From: Fimbriiglobus sp.
GTDB taxonomy: Bacteria; Planctomycetota; Planctomycetia; Gemmatales; Gemmataceae
Assembly (NCBI GenBank): GCA_025352235.1
Contig: JANXTU010000061.1
Location: 1-33,866 of the forward strand
Direction: 5' to 3'
DNA: 33,866 nucleotides
The notes below the pieces were generated by a model, which worked only from the letters and a program-made list of their open reading frames with translations, did not search any database and was not told where the DNA came from. Made by a program: the position numbers and the translations under genes. This document shows, in pieces, positions 8,438-16,171 of the stretch. Within the stretch, counting starts at the first letter, position 1, and each line of letters starts with the position of its first letter.

Positions 8438-9193
8438 TCACCCGATCCGATCCAAGTCGCGCAACCGCCGGTCGGCGTCAAAGGTCGGTGCGGGCAGAGC
8501 CTCGGCCAACGCGAGCGCGTCCGCTTCGCTCAGATTCAATTTCGCCGCGCCGGTGCCGCGGAAGACCGGCAGCTTATTTTTCATCGCGATGATCTCCCGG
8601 CGTGTCCGCCCTTTCGGGCTGTCGGGCCAGCGGCCGGGGTGTTCGGTGAAGTCGAAGAAGACCGGCGCGATGGCCCGGATGTACTTCCAGTAGCCGGGGT
8701 TGTCGGTTTGAATGACGAACAATCCGCCCGGCACCAGCGACCGGTGCGCATTGGCCAAGAACCCCGGCGTGATGAGCCGCTTGTGAACCAGGGCCGGATC
8801 GTAATACGGTTGCGGATGGTAGCAAAGGATTTCGGAAACGCTCCCCGGTGGCACGAATTGCTCGAGGAGTTCCGAGCCGCCGAGCACGGCGAACTTCAAG
8901 TTCGGCAGGCCGCGCTGGTTCCCGCGTTTGCGGGCGTACCGGATGACCACGGGGAGAATGTCGATGCCCAAATGATCGTGCGTCGGCCGGGCGAGGGCGC
9001 TGGCGATGAGCGCCCGGCCGTTGCCGCAGCCGACATCGAGGACGACCGGCGCCGCGCGGCCGAACAGCGCCGGCCAGTCGAGCCGACCTTCGGCCGGCAT
9101 CGCTTTCAGCGCGGTCTGAGTCCACAACAAAGGATCGACGGTCGCGCCGGGGAACGGCACGCCGAATTCGCGGTCGGGGTCGGCAGGGGGCAT
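8438..9193 (-). CDS. TrmB-like tRNA (guanine-N7) methyltransferase
   Basis: A protein of 251 residues. Motif I is VVLDVGCGNGRALI; GIDILPVVIRYARKR, then PPGSVSEILCYHPQPYYD and KRLITPGFLANAHRSLVPGG, follow the order of TrmB, which methylates G46 of tRNA at N7. The catalytic-site block that reads FPDPWxKxRHxKRR in typical TrmB is here HPQPYYDPALVHKRL, so substrate specificity may differ. The ATG at 9193 (MPPADPDREFG) is chosen because the 78 residues upstream in the open frame look random and contain an inverted repeat at the DNA level. The gene lies upstream of the epimerase on the same strand with an 84-base gap. Confidence 0.75.
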   Translation of the reverse strand: MPPADPDREFGVPFPGATVDPLLWTQTALKAMPAEGRLDWPALFGRAAPVVLDVGCGNGRALIASALARPTHDHLGIDILPVVIRYARKRGNQRGLPNLKFAVLGGSELLEQFVPPGSVSEILCYHPQPYYDPALVHKRLITPGFLANAHRSLVPGGLFVIQTDNPGYWKYIRAIAPVFFDFTEHPGRWPDSPKGRTRREIIAMKNKLPVFRGTGAAKLNLSEADALALAEALPAPTFDADRRLRDLDRIG

Positions 9194-9231
9194 TTGGGAA
9201 GTATACGGAACGGTCGTGGGGCGTGCCGAAG

Positions 9232-9290
9232 TGCTTTCCGACGAGTTACCCCCACCCTCCATCGGAAAGCGACGAAATCGTCGGAAAGCA
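9232..9290. repeat. 13-bp perfect inverted repeat upstream of trmB-like gene
   Basis: TGCTTTCCGACGA (9232-9244) is the exact reverse complement of 9278-9290, with a 33-base spacer that holds a further copy of TCGGAAAGC. It lies 39 bases before the trmB-like start and downstream of the methylase remnant. It could be a regulatory site, a weak hairpin terminator or an element scar. Confidence 0.55.
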
Positions 9291-9336
9291 AAATTCGTTT
9301 CGGAATGACTAGCGCCGGTAACGACTTGCGACGAGG

Positions 9337-9446
9337 CTAGAAATTGGGGTCGGCCGGAACGACTCGAGGATCCGTGGAATGATCGATTGTCGAGCCGGGG
9401 AATTCGAGGACTTCCGTCCGCATCCACTCCGGCGGATTGAGCCAGT
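9337..9446 (-). pseudogene. C-terminal fragment of MmeI-like DNA methyltransferase
   Basis: The minus frame ending in TAG at 9337 reads [17 protein letters not shown], then PGSTIDHSTD and a short tail. As I remember the family, this resembles a C-terminal region of large MmeI/type IIL-like DNA methyltransferases (LNPPEW...EFPG). No start codon of its own is apparent, and it sits immediately downstream of the DUF1559 stop. Read with the N-terminal remnant at 10600-11215 on the same strand, it looks like the other end of one broken gene. The assignment rests on a short motif. Confidence 0.45.
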
Positions 9447-9448
9447 TG

Positions 9449-10366
9449 TCAATCGGTCTCCGAGACCACTTCCCCCCCGGCCCGCGTGACGAGCTTGCGG
9501 AGGGTCCGAGCATCCATCGTGTCCCGCAGAAAAGCGACGTGCCCGTCGCAGAAGACGACGTGAGCCCCTCCCGTGTGGAAGCTGAAGATTTCCTCGTTCG
9601 GACCGCAGTTGTTGGTTCCCCACGGACAGGACGGGGGACCACCCATCGGCCAACGGTTGTTGTTGATGCCCTTTGAAATGCCATACGCACAATCCGGCTC
9701 GGCCCACCGGTGGATTTGCCGGAGCCCCCCAAGCGGGTCGGGGTAAGGCATGGTCATCGTCTCGTTCCGCCCAACATCCTCCCCGATGGCGATGGTGTTA
9801 CTCGTGCCGTCAGTGATGGAGAGAACCGATTGCTTCCCGAGGATGAGGCCGCCGTCGGCCCGGGTGAACTTGTTTCGATCCCCGGTCACCGGGTCCACGT
9901 CCACGTAGTACACGGGGCCGTAGTCGGTGCATCCGTACCCCTGGGAGTCTTTAGGCTCGGGGCGCAGCGGGTTACTCGGACAGATGAGGAGGGTGAGAAC
10001 CGTTTTCGCCGCGGCCTGGTTGCCGGGGGTGGCGTTGTAAGCCTTGGTCAGGTCGAACTGGCGGTAGGCGTTGTCTTGCTCGATATAGGGGAGGAGCAGG
10101 GTGAACGTGGAGTGCAGCTCAAACGCTACGGACGCAGGGGTTGTAGCATAGTTCGTCCCTTGACCGCTCGACGGCAGGTAACCATTCGTACTCTCGTAGT
10201 TGTGCAGGCCGATGCCAAACTGGCGGAGGTGGTTCTGACACTTGGTGCGGGCGGCGGCCTCGCGGATCTTCTGGACGGCCGGGAGGAGGAGCCCAATCAG
10301 GATGGCGATGATGGCGATGACGACGAGCAGTTCGATGAGCGTGAAGGCGGTGCGGCGATTAGACAC
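9449..10366 (-). CDS. DUF1559 protein with prepilin-type N-terminus
   Basis: A protein of 305 residues. A short basic leader (SNRRTA) precedes [20 protein letters not shown], the type IV pilin-like cleavage and membrane segment, and then [14 protein letters not shown]. The C-terminal part carries the family motifs [13 protein letters not shown] and [22 protein letters not shown]1559 proteins are greatly expanded in planctomycetes; a pseudopilin-like cell-surface role is presumed but unproven. The residue before the cleavage site is Ala, where Gly is usual. The GTG start at 10366 is favoured because it gives the short leader typical of the family and has AAGAG about 7 bases upstream; an ATG at 10429 would add 21 residues. 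The gene is flanked on both sides by remnants of a DNA methyltransferase. Confidence 0.88.
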   Translation of the reverse strand: MSNRRTAFTLIELLVVIAIIAILIGLLLPAVQKIREAAARTKCQNHLRQFGIGLHNYESTNGYLPSSGQGTNYATTPASVAFELHSTFTLLLPYIEQDNAYRQFDLTKAYNATPGNQAAAKTVLTLLICPSNPLRPEPKDSQGYGCTDYGPVYYVDVDPVTGDRNKFTRADGGLILGKQSVLSITDGTSNTIAIGEDVGRNETMTMPYPDPLGGLRQIHRWAEPDCAYGISKGINNNRWPMGGPPSCPWGTNNCGPNEEIFSFHTGGAHVVFCDGHVAFLRDTMDARTLRKLVTRAGGEVVSETD

Positions 10367-10493
10367 GTTGGCACTCTTGAAGGTATTGCTCTGACATATG
10401 CCCTGCAGACAAGGTATTAGGTTTGACAAGTCGGCTGATGGGAAGTCCCGAGATTATTCCGGAGAAGAAGGTGAGGGGGACAAGTACTTCACT

Positions 10494-10560
10494 GACGAAC
10501 CACCCTACATGTCCCGGTTGGACCGTGACGGCGGAGGCCCGCCGGGACAAGCCGTACAAG
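10494..10560. repeat. Diverged copy of REP-like palindromic element
   Basis: This stretch aligns without gaps to the hairpin element at 17932-18001 over at least 46 bases: both have GTCCCGG, a spacer of the same length and then CCGGGACAAGCC. The arms are less perfect here (TGTCCCGG against CCGGGACA). It lies between the DUF1559 gene and the N-terminal methylase remnant. Confidence 0.6.
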
Positions 10561-10599
10561 CCCGATGGCATCCTGCAAGCGACCGTGCAAATCGGTCGG

Positions 10600-11215
10600 G
10601 AGCTCGCGATCCGCTTCTTCACCTTCGCGGGGCATTCGGCGACCAGAGCTTGCTTTTCGATTTCGACTTTGACCGCCCCCCATTCGCGCCGCAGCGGGGC
10701 TTCCATCACGGGCCGGAGCAGCGTGAGGATGTCGTCCTTGCCCGTGTAGTGGGCGCCGAGTTGGCTGCGCTTGTCTGGGTTCAAGATGCGCTCGAAGAGC
10801 GTGCCGAAGATCGACGACTCGACGTTCGACCAATCGTGCTTCGCCGACTCGACCAAGTTCGCCATTTCCGCAGTATCGAGGTCGATGACTTCGGCATCGG
10901 CGAAGAGGCCGCCGTTGAAGTGGAGGATCTCTTCGCTTCCGAAAAAGCCGCCCTTCGCCATCTTCGCGAAGAGGTCGGCGAGCAGTTGCGAGAGCTTCCG
11001 CGAGTTCGCGGTACTGCGAAAGTTGGCGGAAAGCATCGACGAGGTTCTTCTTCTTCCCCTTGTACTCCCAACCCGAAATGATCCTTCTTCCAGACGTCGG
11101 CGAAGCTTTGCCCGCCGCCGTCCTTTTGCACACTGTATTCAAATGTATGCAAAGTGCCCTTCGGGTCGGCTTCGGCCCAAAGCATGCGGCAGAGGTCGAG
11201 GACGTCATGTGGTGA
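10600..11215 (-). pseudogene. N-terminal remnant of MmeI-like DNA methyltransferase
   Basis: Three minus-strand frames join into one degraded protein. The first (about 11215-11075) gives LDLCRMLWAEADPKG, SFADVWKKDHFG. The second (about 11072-11000) gives WEYKGKKKNLVDAFRQLSQY; an extra T near 11070 separates them. The third (about 11000-10610) gives LSQLLADLFAKMAKGGFFG, HFNGGLFADAEVIDL, SIFGTLFERILNPDKRSQLG and AHYTGKDDILTLLRPVMEAP. This is the order of large type IIL/MmeI-like restriction-modification methyltransferases, but the roughly hundred residues that should lie between QLSQY and LADLFAKM are deleted, and the catalytic methylase domain after AHYT is missing. It cannot be functional. 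Such genes normally defend against phage; here only a fossil is left. Confidence 0.8.
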
Positions 11216-11253
11216 GTCTACCGTTTGCCAGTTGCAAAATCTCCGCAATTCGA

Positions 11254-12378
11254 TCAAGCCCCCGCCGTGCGGCCCAGCAGGGTAAAGCGGAAGGTCGAGC
11301 CTTTGCCCGGCTCGCTTTCGACAACGACGGCGCCGCCGTGGGCTTCGACGAAGGTTTTGACGATGGCCAGCCCCAGGCCGAGGCCGCCTTCTTTGTCCGG
11401 GTCGGTTTCCAGCTTGTCGAAGATTTTCGTGATGAGGTCGGCGGAGATGCCCTCGCCGTTGTCGGCGACCCAGCATTCGACCGCGTCCGCATCCCCGAGA
11501 TGGGCGCCGATGACCACCTCGCCGCGGGGCGTGTATTTGATGGCGTTGGCGATGAGGTTTTGGAAAATCCGGGTCAGCAAGCCGGCGTCGGCGAAGGCTT
11601 TCAATTCTTCCGGGACGCCGTTCACGAGGCGCGTGCTCGACGTTCCCGCCACGGCTTGGAGGTCGTGGGTGAGGCCCTCGACCAGCGACCACAAATCGAG
11701 TTCCCGGCACTCCGGCCGGACGCCGCCGTTCATTTGAACGTGGGCGCTTTCTTTCAATACTTTTTCGACCAGAGCCGAAATCTGGCGGACGTTGCGCTGG
11801 AGCGATTTCAACATTTTCACCGAGCCGGGTTCCGTATCCGGGCGGATGAATTTGAGTTCGAGCACTTTGGCCGACAGCCCGATGGCGTTCAACGGCGTGC
11901 GGAGATCGTGGGCGACGAAGGCCAAGTATTCCTCGCGGCGGTGCTGGACTTCGAGCGCTTGCCGGACGGCGAAGGTCTGCACGGCCAAGCCGATGGCGCC
12001 GTCGAAGACGCGGTTGAGGATGTGGAAGGCCCGGCCGATTAATCCTAAGCCGTGGCGCTCGGCGAGATCGTGGATGCAGCCGCGCAGGATGTTGTACTCG
12101 GCCACCACTTCGACGATGTCGAAGCCGTCGACGAAGCGCTGCCGACCGTGCTCCGGCGGCGTGGATTCGATGAGTTGATCGGAAATGGATGCGTCGAGCG
12201 CTCGTCGAAAGGCGACTGCGAGCTCGTCGATGAACGCGGGGATATGATCGTTCAACGTCGGCGTGTCGAGGCACTTGGCGGAAGGGAGTTCGCAGATCTG
12301 CCGGCGCCAATCGGCCAGCAAGGTCTCCCGCTCGCGCCCGATCAAATCGGCCAATTTGGTCAAATTCTCGGCAGCCAT
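11254..12378 (-). CDS. Sensor histidine kinase with RsbRD-like N-terminus
   Basis: A cytoplasmic histidine kinase of 374 residues. The N-terminal all-helical part (1-140; LLADWRRQICELPSA..., LNDHIPAFIDELAVAFRRAL, VEVVAEYNILRGCI) resembles the RsbRD input domain found in stress-response regulators. HisKA follows with the phospho-accepting His157 in FVAHDLRTPLNAI, then HATPase_c with N-box NLIANAIKY (278), G1 VADNGEGIS (about 305-312) and G2 GLGLGLAIV (about 333-340). No membrane segment and no receiver domain are visible, and no response-regulator gene is adjacent, so the partner is elsewhere. The upstream gene, ispH, diverges across about 240 bases in which I see no gene. Confidence 0.9.
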   Translation of the reverse strand: MAAENLTKLADLIGRERETLLADWRRQICELPSAKCLDTPTLNDHIPAFIDELAVAFRRALDASISDQLIESTPPEHGRQRFVDGFDIVEVVAEYNILRGCIHDLAERHGLGLIGRAFHILNRVFDGAIGLAVQTFAVRQALEVQHRREEYLAFVAHDLRTPLNAIGLSAKVLELKFIRPDTEPGSVKMLKSLQRNVRQISALVEKVLKESAHVQMNGGVRPECRELDLWSLVEGLTHDLQAVAGTSSTRLVNGVPEELKAFADAGLLTRIFQNLIANAIKYTPRGEVVIGAHLGDADAVECWVADNGEGISADLITKIFDKLETDPDKEGGLGLGLAIVKTFVEAHGGAVVVESEPGKGSTFRFTLLGRTAGA

Positions 12379-12618
12379 CCCAAACCCCGGTACTCGCGTA
12401 AGCTAGAAACATTATACGGAGCGGCACCGAGAAACCTTCTTGTGGCCGCTGGCATCGGACTGGCAAAGAGGCGGGATGTTTGCTCGTCTTGGACCGATGC
12501 TGTGAGAGCGGGGTCGTCTGCGAACGACATCGAGAATTCGGGTGCATCCGGAAAGGTTGTCGCAGCCTGGGCCGCGCGGGAATAGATTGAGGGAAAGGAC
12601 TCGACCGAGGTTCCCGCG

Positions 12619-13554
12619 ATGCACATTCTTTTGGCCAATCCGCGCGGCTTCTGCGCCGGGGTGAACATGGCCATCGACGCGCTCGAAAAGGCCATCCAAT
12701 TCTTCGGCACGCCGATCTACGCCTATCACGAAATCGTGCACAACCGGCCCATCGTCGAACTCTACACGGCGAAGGGGGTCGTCTTCGTCGATTCCATCTC
12801 CGAGGTCCCCGAAGGCGGCACGGTGCTCTACAGCGCGCACGGTGTTTCGCCGGAGATCCGCGAACAATCTATAGCCCGGAAGTTGCGGGCCATCGACGCC
12901 ACCTGTCCCTTGGTCACGAAGGTTCACATGGAGGCGATCAAGTACGCGAAGGAGGGGTACACCATCGTGCTCATCGGCCACGAGGGGCACGACGAAGTCA
13001 TCGGCACGATGGGCGAAGCCCCGGCCGCGATGGTCTTGATCGAGAACGCCGGCGACGTCGCGAGCATGGTCGTCCCCGCCGATGCGAAGATCGCGTTCCT
13101 CACGCAGACGACGCTGAGCGTCGACGAGACCAAGGGGATTATCGCGGCGCTGAAAGCGAAATACCCGCAGATCGTCGGGCCGGGCAAAGACGACATTTGT
13201 TACGCCACGCAGAACCGCCAAGAAGCCGTCACGGAACTGGTCCCCGAGGTCGACATCGTCATCGTGCTGGGGAGTCAGAACAGCTCCAATAGCAACCGAC
13301 TCGCGGAGATCGCCCTGCAGAAAGGCCGGCGGGCGCACCTGATCGACCGCGTCGAGGAAATGCGGGAGGACTGGTTCCGCCCCGGCGACACGGTGCTCGT
13401 CACGGCCGGGGCGAGCGCGCCCGAAGAGCACGTGCAAGATTGCATCGCGTTCCTTCGGGATCGCTTCGCCGCGACCGTCGAGAACCGCGTCATCCGCGAG
13501 GAGCACGTCAAGTTCCCGCTGCCCCGCGAACTGCGGGTGCTGGCGAACGCCTGA
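12619..13554 (+). CDS. ispH: 4-hydroxy-3-methylbut-2-enyl diphosphate reductase
   Basis: IspH (LytB), the last enzyme of the non-mevalonate isoprenoid pathway, converts HMBPP to IPP and DMAPP with a 4Fe-4S cluster. The 311 residues are the normal length. The three cluster cysteines are Cys12 (NPRGFCAG), Cys96 (DATCPLV) and Cys194 (DDICYATQNRQ). The substrate-binding residues of the family are also present: His41 (EIVHN), His74 (YSAHGVSP), His124 with Glu126 (GHEGHDEV), and SQNSSNSNR. The start at 12619 has GAGG upstream. Its stop overlaps the start of the next gene by one base (TGATG), which suggests translational coupling. Confidence 0.97.
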   Translation: MHILLANPRGFCAGVNMAIDALEKAIQFFGTPIYAYHEIVHNRPIVELYTAKGVVFVDSISEVPEGGTVLYSAHGVSPEIREQSIARKLRAIDATCPLVTKVHMEAIKYAKEGYTIVLIGHEGHDEVIGTMGEAPAAMVLIENAGDVASMVVPADAKIAFLTQTTLSVDETKGIIAALKAKYPQIVGPGKDDICYATQNRQEAVTELVPEVDIVIVLGSQNSSNSNRLAEIALQKGRRAHLIDRVEEMREDWFRPGDTVLVTAGASAPEEHVQDCIAFLRDRFAATVENRVIREEHVKFPLPRELRVLANA

Positions 13555-14360
13555 TGGCCCTCAAACGCCCCTACCGGCTGCGGCCGATCCACCGGAAGAT
13601 GGCGTTCGAGACCTTCGAGCGCAGCGTACCGTGGCGCGCCGGCTGGAAACGAGAATATTACGGCGGTTCGGCCCACGTTCGCCCGTCGTATGCCACGTGC
13701 ATCTTCGAACTCGAACTCGGGTCGCGGGTCGAAGCCACGGGTGTTGAAATCCGGCCCGTCCGCCCCTTCGACTGCCCGGAGTTGCTCGCTGCTTTTTTGG
13801 ACGCCTTCCGGTATGCCCCGGACTATTGCGGCTACCCGATGGCGGCTTACCGCAAAGCGGCGCGGGACTACTTCGAGGGATTTTTCGGCGAGAAGCGCGG
13901 CGAGTGGTGCCCCAACGCTTCCTGCGTCGCGCTCGACGGGGATCGCATCGCCGCGGCGGCCCTCGTGAAAATCCGGGAGGGCGGTCCGCTCCTCGATTGC
14001 CTGTATTCCCGGCCGGACCGATTTCGCAACGGTCTGGCGACGGCTGCGGCCACCTTCGCCGTCAACCGTTTGGCGGCGGCGGGGCACCGGACGCTCAAGA
14101 GCTGCGCCTCGCTGGCGAACGAATCGAGCAACGCCTGGCACGCCCGGTTCGGATTCGTGGAACTGCCGAACTGGATGACGGCGCAATCGCGGTATTTGAA
14201 CGCGCTGCGCGAACTCGAGCGCCGTAAAAAGTGGGGGCGGATTACCCTGGCCGAGGAAGCCGCCGCCGCAGTGGAGATCGCGGCGCTCGAACGCGAGTAC
14301 GACCGGATCCGCGCGATCAAAGAGATCGATTTCAAGAAGGCGATGCCCCTGTTGGATTGA
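13554..14360 (+). CDS. GNAT family N-acetyltransferase
   Basis: A protein of 268 residues with a GNAT-like core after about residue 60. VEIRPVRPFDCPEL is the usual first strand; SCVALDGDRIAAAALVKIREGG, LDCLYSRPDRFRNGLATAAATFAV and ASLANESSNAWHARFGFVEL correspond to the acetyl-CoA-binding section and the C-terminal N-x-x-x-x-x-x-x-x-x-G-F motif. The N-terminal 60 residues and a charged helical C-terminus (about 215-268) are extra. The substrate is unknown. The start is fixed by the TGATG overlap with ispH, and the following gene begins 5 bases after the stop. Confidence 0.8.
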   Translation: MALKRPYRLRPIHRKMAFETFERSVPWRAGWKREYYGGSAHVRPSYATCIFELELGSRVEATGVEIRPVRPFDCPELLAAFLDAFRYAPDYCGYPMAAYRKAARDYFEGFFGEKRGEWCPNASCVALDGDRIAAAALVKIREGGPLLDCLYSRPDRFRNGLATAAATFAVNRLAAAGHRTLKSCASLANESSNAWHARFGFVELPNWMTAQSRYLNALRELERRKKWGRITLAEEAAAAVEIAALEREYDRIRAIKEIDFKKAMPLLD

Positions 14361-14365
14361 AACGT

Positions 14366-15205
14366 ATGGCCGTCGAGTTGTCGATTTCCCACGCTCTCAT
14401 CGCCGCCGAGGCGACCGGGCCACGCACGTTGGCTAAGTCGGAGGGGTTCCCCTTCGCTTGGGAGGAGGCCGCGCGGCTCGCGGTTGTGCGCTTCGGCCAG
14501 AAACCGACGGACACCGCGGTGACATCGGGCCTCTTTGCGCTACCCGTCGGCCGGGAGCACGTCGCCGTGGTGCGGGTCGCGGGGTTGCCCTCCGGCGACC
14601 TCGGCTTCCGCTTCCTCGTCCTCGGCAAGCCGCTCTACGATCTTCTCGGCGACCCTTTCGCCATCGACGACCGATTCCCCGTCGATTGGGTGCAACGCGG
14701 CGAGTCCCCGGCCTTGGCATGGCCCCCGGAACCACTGCCGCCGCGGAACGTCGAGGCGATCCGCGAGATTCTCAAAACTGCGGACGGGCCTTTCTTGTAC
14801 GGGAGCACGCAAGCCCTCCTCGACGGCGGGCGGATTTGCTTGAAGCACACGGATTCGACCGAGACAATCCTGCGGACGATCTGGCAATTGCTACCGATCA
14901 AGAGCCGGTGCGAAATTTGGCCCGCGACGTTGGCTTTTTCCGACGAACTCGGCTTCCAAATTTGGGCGATGCCGGATCCGCCGGCGATGCTGCCGGCGGG
15001 GACGCTGAGCGAGGAGCAAGCCAAAGATTACCCGGAAGGTCGTTACGAGTGGGCGTTGCAAATCGCCGTCGAAGCGGGCGACCAAGCCGAGATGGATCGC
15101 CTCTTCGCCCGCCGTTCGAGCCGGGAAACCCTGCGCCTCGCGGCGATGATGCTCGCCGGGGCGGTGCTGATCGCCGTCGGCGTCAAATTGATGGCGTGGT
15201 TGTAG
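14366..15205 (+). CDS. Tail-anchored membrane protein of unknown function
   Basis: A protein of 279 residues that I do not recognise. It is soluble for most of its length (YEWALQIAVEAGDQAEMDRL near 230) and ends with one hydrophobic helix (about 255-278: LAAMMLAGAVLIAVGVKLMA), so it should be anchored by its C-terminus with the bulk in the cytoplasm. Segments such as GPFLYGSTQALLDGG and TILRTIWQLLPIKSRCEIWP look like a conserved folded domain. It starts 5 bases after the GNAT gene and is probably the third gene of the ispH operon. It ends 14 bases from the convergent toxin gene. Confidence 0.6.
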   Translation: MAVELSISHALIAAEATGPRTLAKSEGFPFAWEEAARLAVVRFGQKPTDTAVTSGLFALPVGREHVAVVRVAGLPSGDLGFRFLVLGKPLYDLLGDPFAIDDRFPVDWVQRGESPALAWPPEPLPPRNVEAIREILKTADGPFLYGSTQALLDGGRICLKHTDSTETILRTIWQLLPIKSRCEIWPATLAFSDELGFQIWAMPDPPAMLPAGTLSEEQAKDYPEGRYEWALQIAVEAGDQAEMDRLFARRSSRETLRLAAMMLAGAVLIAVGVKLMAWL

Positions 15206-15219
15206 GTAACGGGAAAAAG

Positions 15220-15579
15220 CTACGGAGCGCCCACGCAGAGGGCCACGGCACCCGAAACCGAATCGAGTTGGACCAGTGTGACGACTCCGAGGCGACGGAC
15301 AAATCTCGCGAGGGCAACCGATTTGGTTTGGAAGGAGTCTGCACCCGAGTTCTTGAGGAGCCCGTTCGTAGCATTCGCCGGGAGTTCTGTGAACCAAGGG
15401 AACGAAGAATAACGGGATTTCCAATCCGTGATCGGCACGACCAAGCGCAGAGGCAGTCGGCCGATTGAATCCAAGCTCACTACCAATGCCGGGCGAATCT
15501 TGCGGATCTCCGAACCGACCGCCGGGTCGAAATCGACCAGCCAGATTTCACCGCGGTTCGGTATTTGAGCTGCGCCCAT
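15220..15579 (-). CDS. MazF/PemK-family endoribonuclease toxin
   Basis: A protein of 119 residues with the MazF/PemK fold: NRGEIWLVDFDPAVGSEIRK, RPALVVS (Arg29), LVVPITDW (Thr52), and DSFQTKSVALARFVRRLG. Arg and Thr at these points form the catalytic site of MazF-type RNases, which cut mRNA to arrest growth. The start at 15579 (MGAAQIPNRGE) gives the usual N-terminus and overlaps the antitoxin gene by 32 bases; an ATG at 15603 would add 8 residues and a longer overlap. Antitoxin before toxin with overlap is the normal arrangement. Confidence 0.87.
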   Translation of the reverse strand: MGAAQIPNRGEIWLVDFDPAVGSEIRKIRPALVVSLDSIGRLPLRLVVPITDWKSRYSSFPWFTELPANATNGLLKNSGADSFQTKSVALARFVRRLGVVTLVQLDSVSGAVALCVGAP

Positions 15580-15754
15580 GCAAATCCCCTTCGCGATAGG
15601 CATTGAACTCCGTCAAATTGGTGTCGCTGGTGTAGTCATCGAACGCGCGTTCCGCCGCCGCGGCAAGGATTTCGTCGCGCTGCTCCGGTGCGAGCTCGCG
15701 CAATCTCGCTGCGGTCCATTCTCTCGTTTCCGGTTCGAGCATTGCCGTGGACAT
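15548..15754 (-). CDS. Antitoxin partner of the MazF-family toxin
   Basis: A small protein of 68 residues, MSTAMLEPETREWTAARLRE and then LAPEQRDEILAAAAERA, followed by an acidic region DDYTSDTNLTEF and a short polar tail. The helix-rich N-terminus plus acidic C-terminus fits an antitoxin that wraps around MazF; the DNA-binding fold is not identifiable by eye. The start at 15754 is chosen because the longer frame to 15910 crosses AT-richer, non-coding-looking sequence. Function is inferred mostly from its overlap with the toxin gene. Confidence 0.75.
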   Translation of the reverse strand: MSTAMLEPETREWTAARLRELAPEQRDEILAAAAERAFDDYTSDTNLTEFNAYREGDLHGRSSNTEPR

Positions 15755-15898
15755 CACCGGCCCTCCGCATTGGGAATGCAGGTATCTTACCAGTGCGGAA
15801 TCGCTACCGCTACCAAAGCATTGTTTCTCGCCCGATCGGTTGTTTCGCACCGCCATCTTCGGTATCGTCACCTCTTCGCCTATCCCGGATGGAAGCCG

Positions 15899-16171
15899 AT
15901 GCTCGATCATGTTCCGACGCCTGTTGAGCCGCGCGACCCCGGCACCGAACGGCGGAACGCCCGGGTCGGACTGATCCTATTCGCGGTGTACCTCGCCTTT
16001 TACGCCGGCTTCGTGCTCGTGAACGCCTTCGCACCATCGGCGATGGACACCGTCCTACCGGGCGGTTTGAATGCCGCCGTCGTCTCCGGATTCGCGCTGA
16101 TCCTCGGCGCGTTCGTCATCGCCTTGCTCTACGCCCGCCTCTGCCGGAAGCCGCACGGGGCCTCGAAATGA
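15899..16171 (+). CDS. DUF485 membrane protein (YjcH-like)
   Basis: A protein of 90 residues with two transmembrane helices (about 24-46 and 60-82: VGLILFAVYLAFYAGFVLVN and VSGFALILGAFVIALLYARL). The length, the two-helix layout and the position directly before an ActP-like symporter match DUF485 proteins such as YjcH, which accompany acetate permeases. The stop overlaps the symporter start (ATGA), so the two are translationally coupled. Its exact role with the symporter is not known. Confidence 0.87.
   Translation: MLDHVPTPVEPRDPGTERRNARVGLILFAVYLAFYAGFVLVNAFAPSAMDTVLPGGLNAAVVSGFALILGAFVIALLYARLCRKPHGASK

Noticed and set aside
10771-12042. 423-residue plus-strand frame opposite the histidine kinase
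   Set aside because: It is antisense to a kinase with all catalytic motifs, and its composition is that of a high-GC shadow frame.
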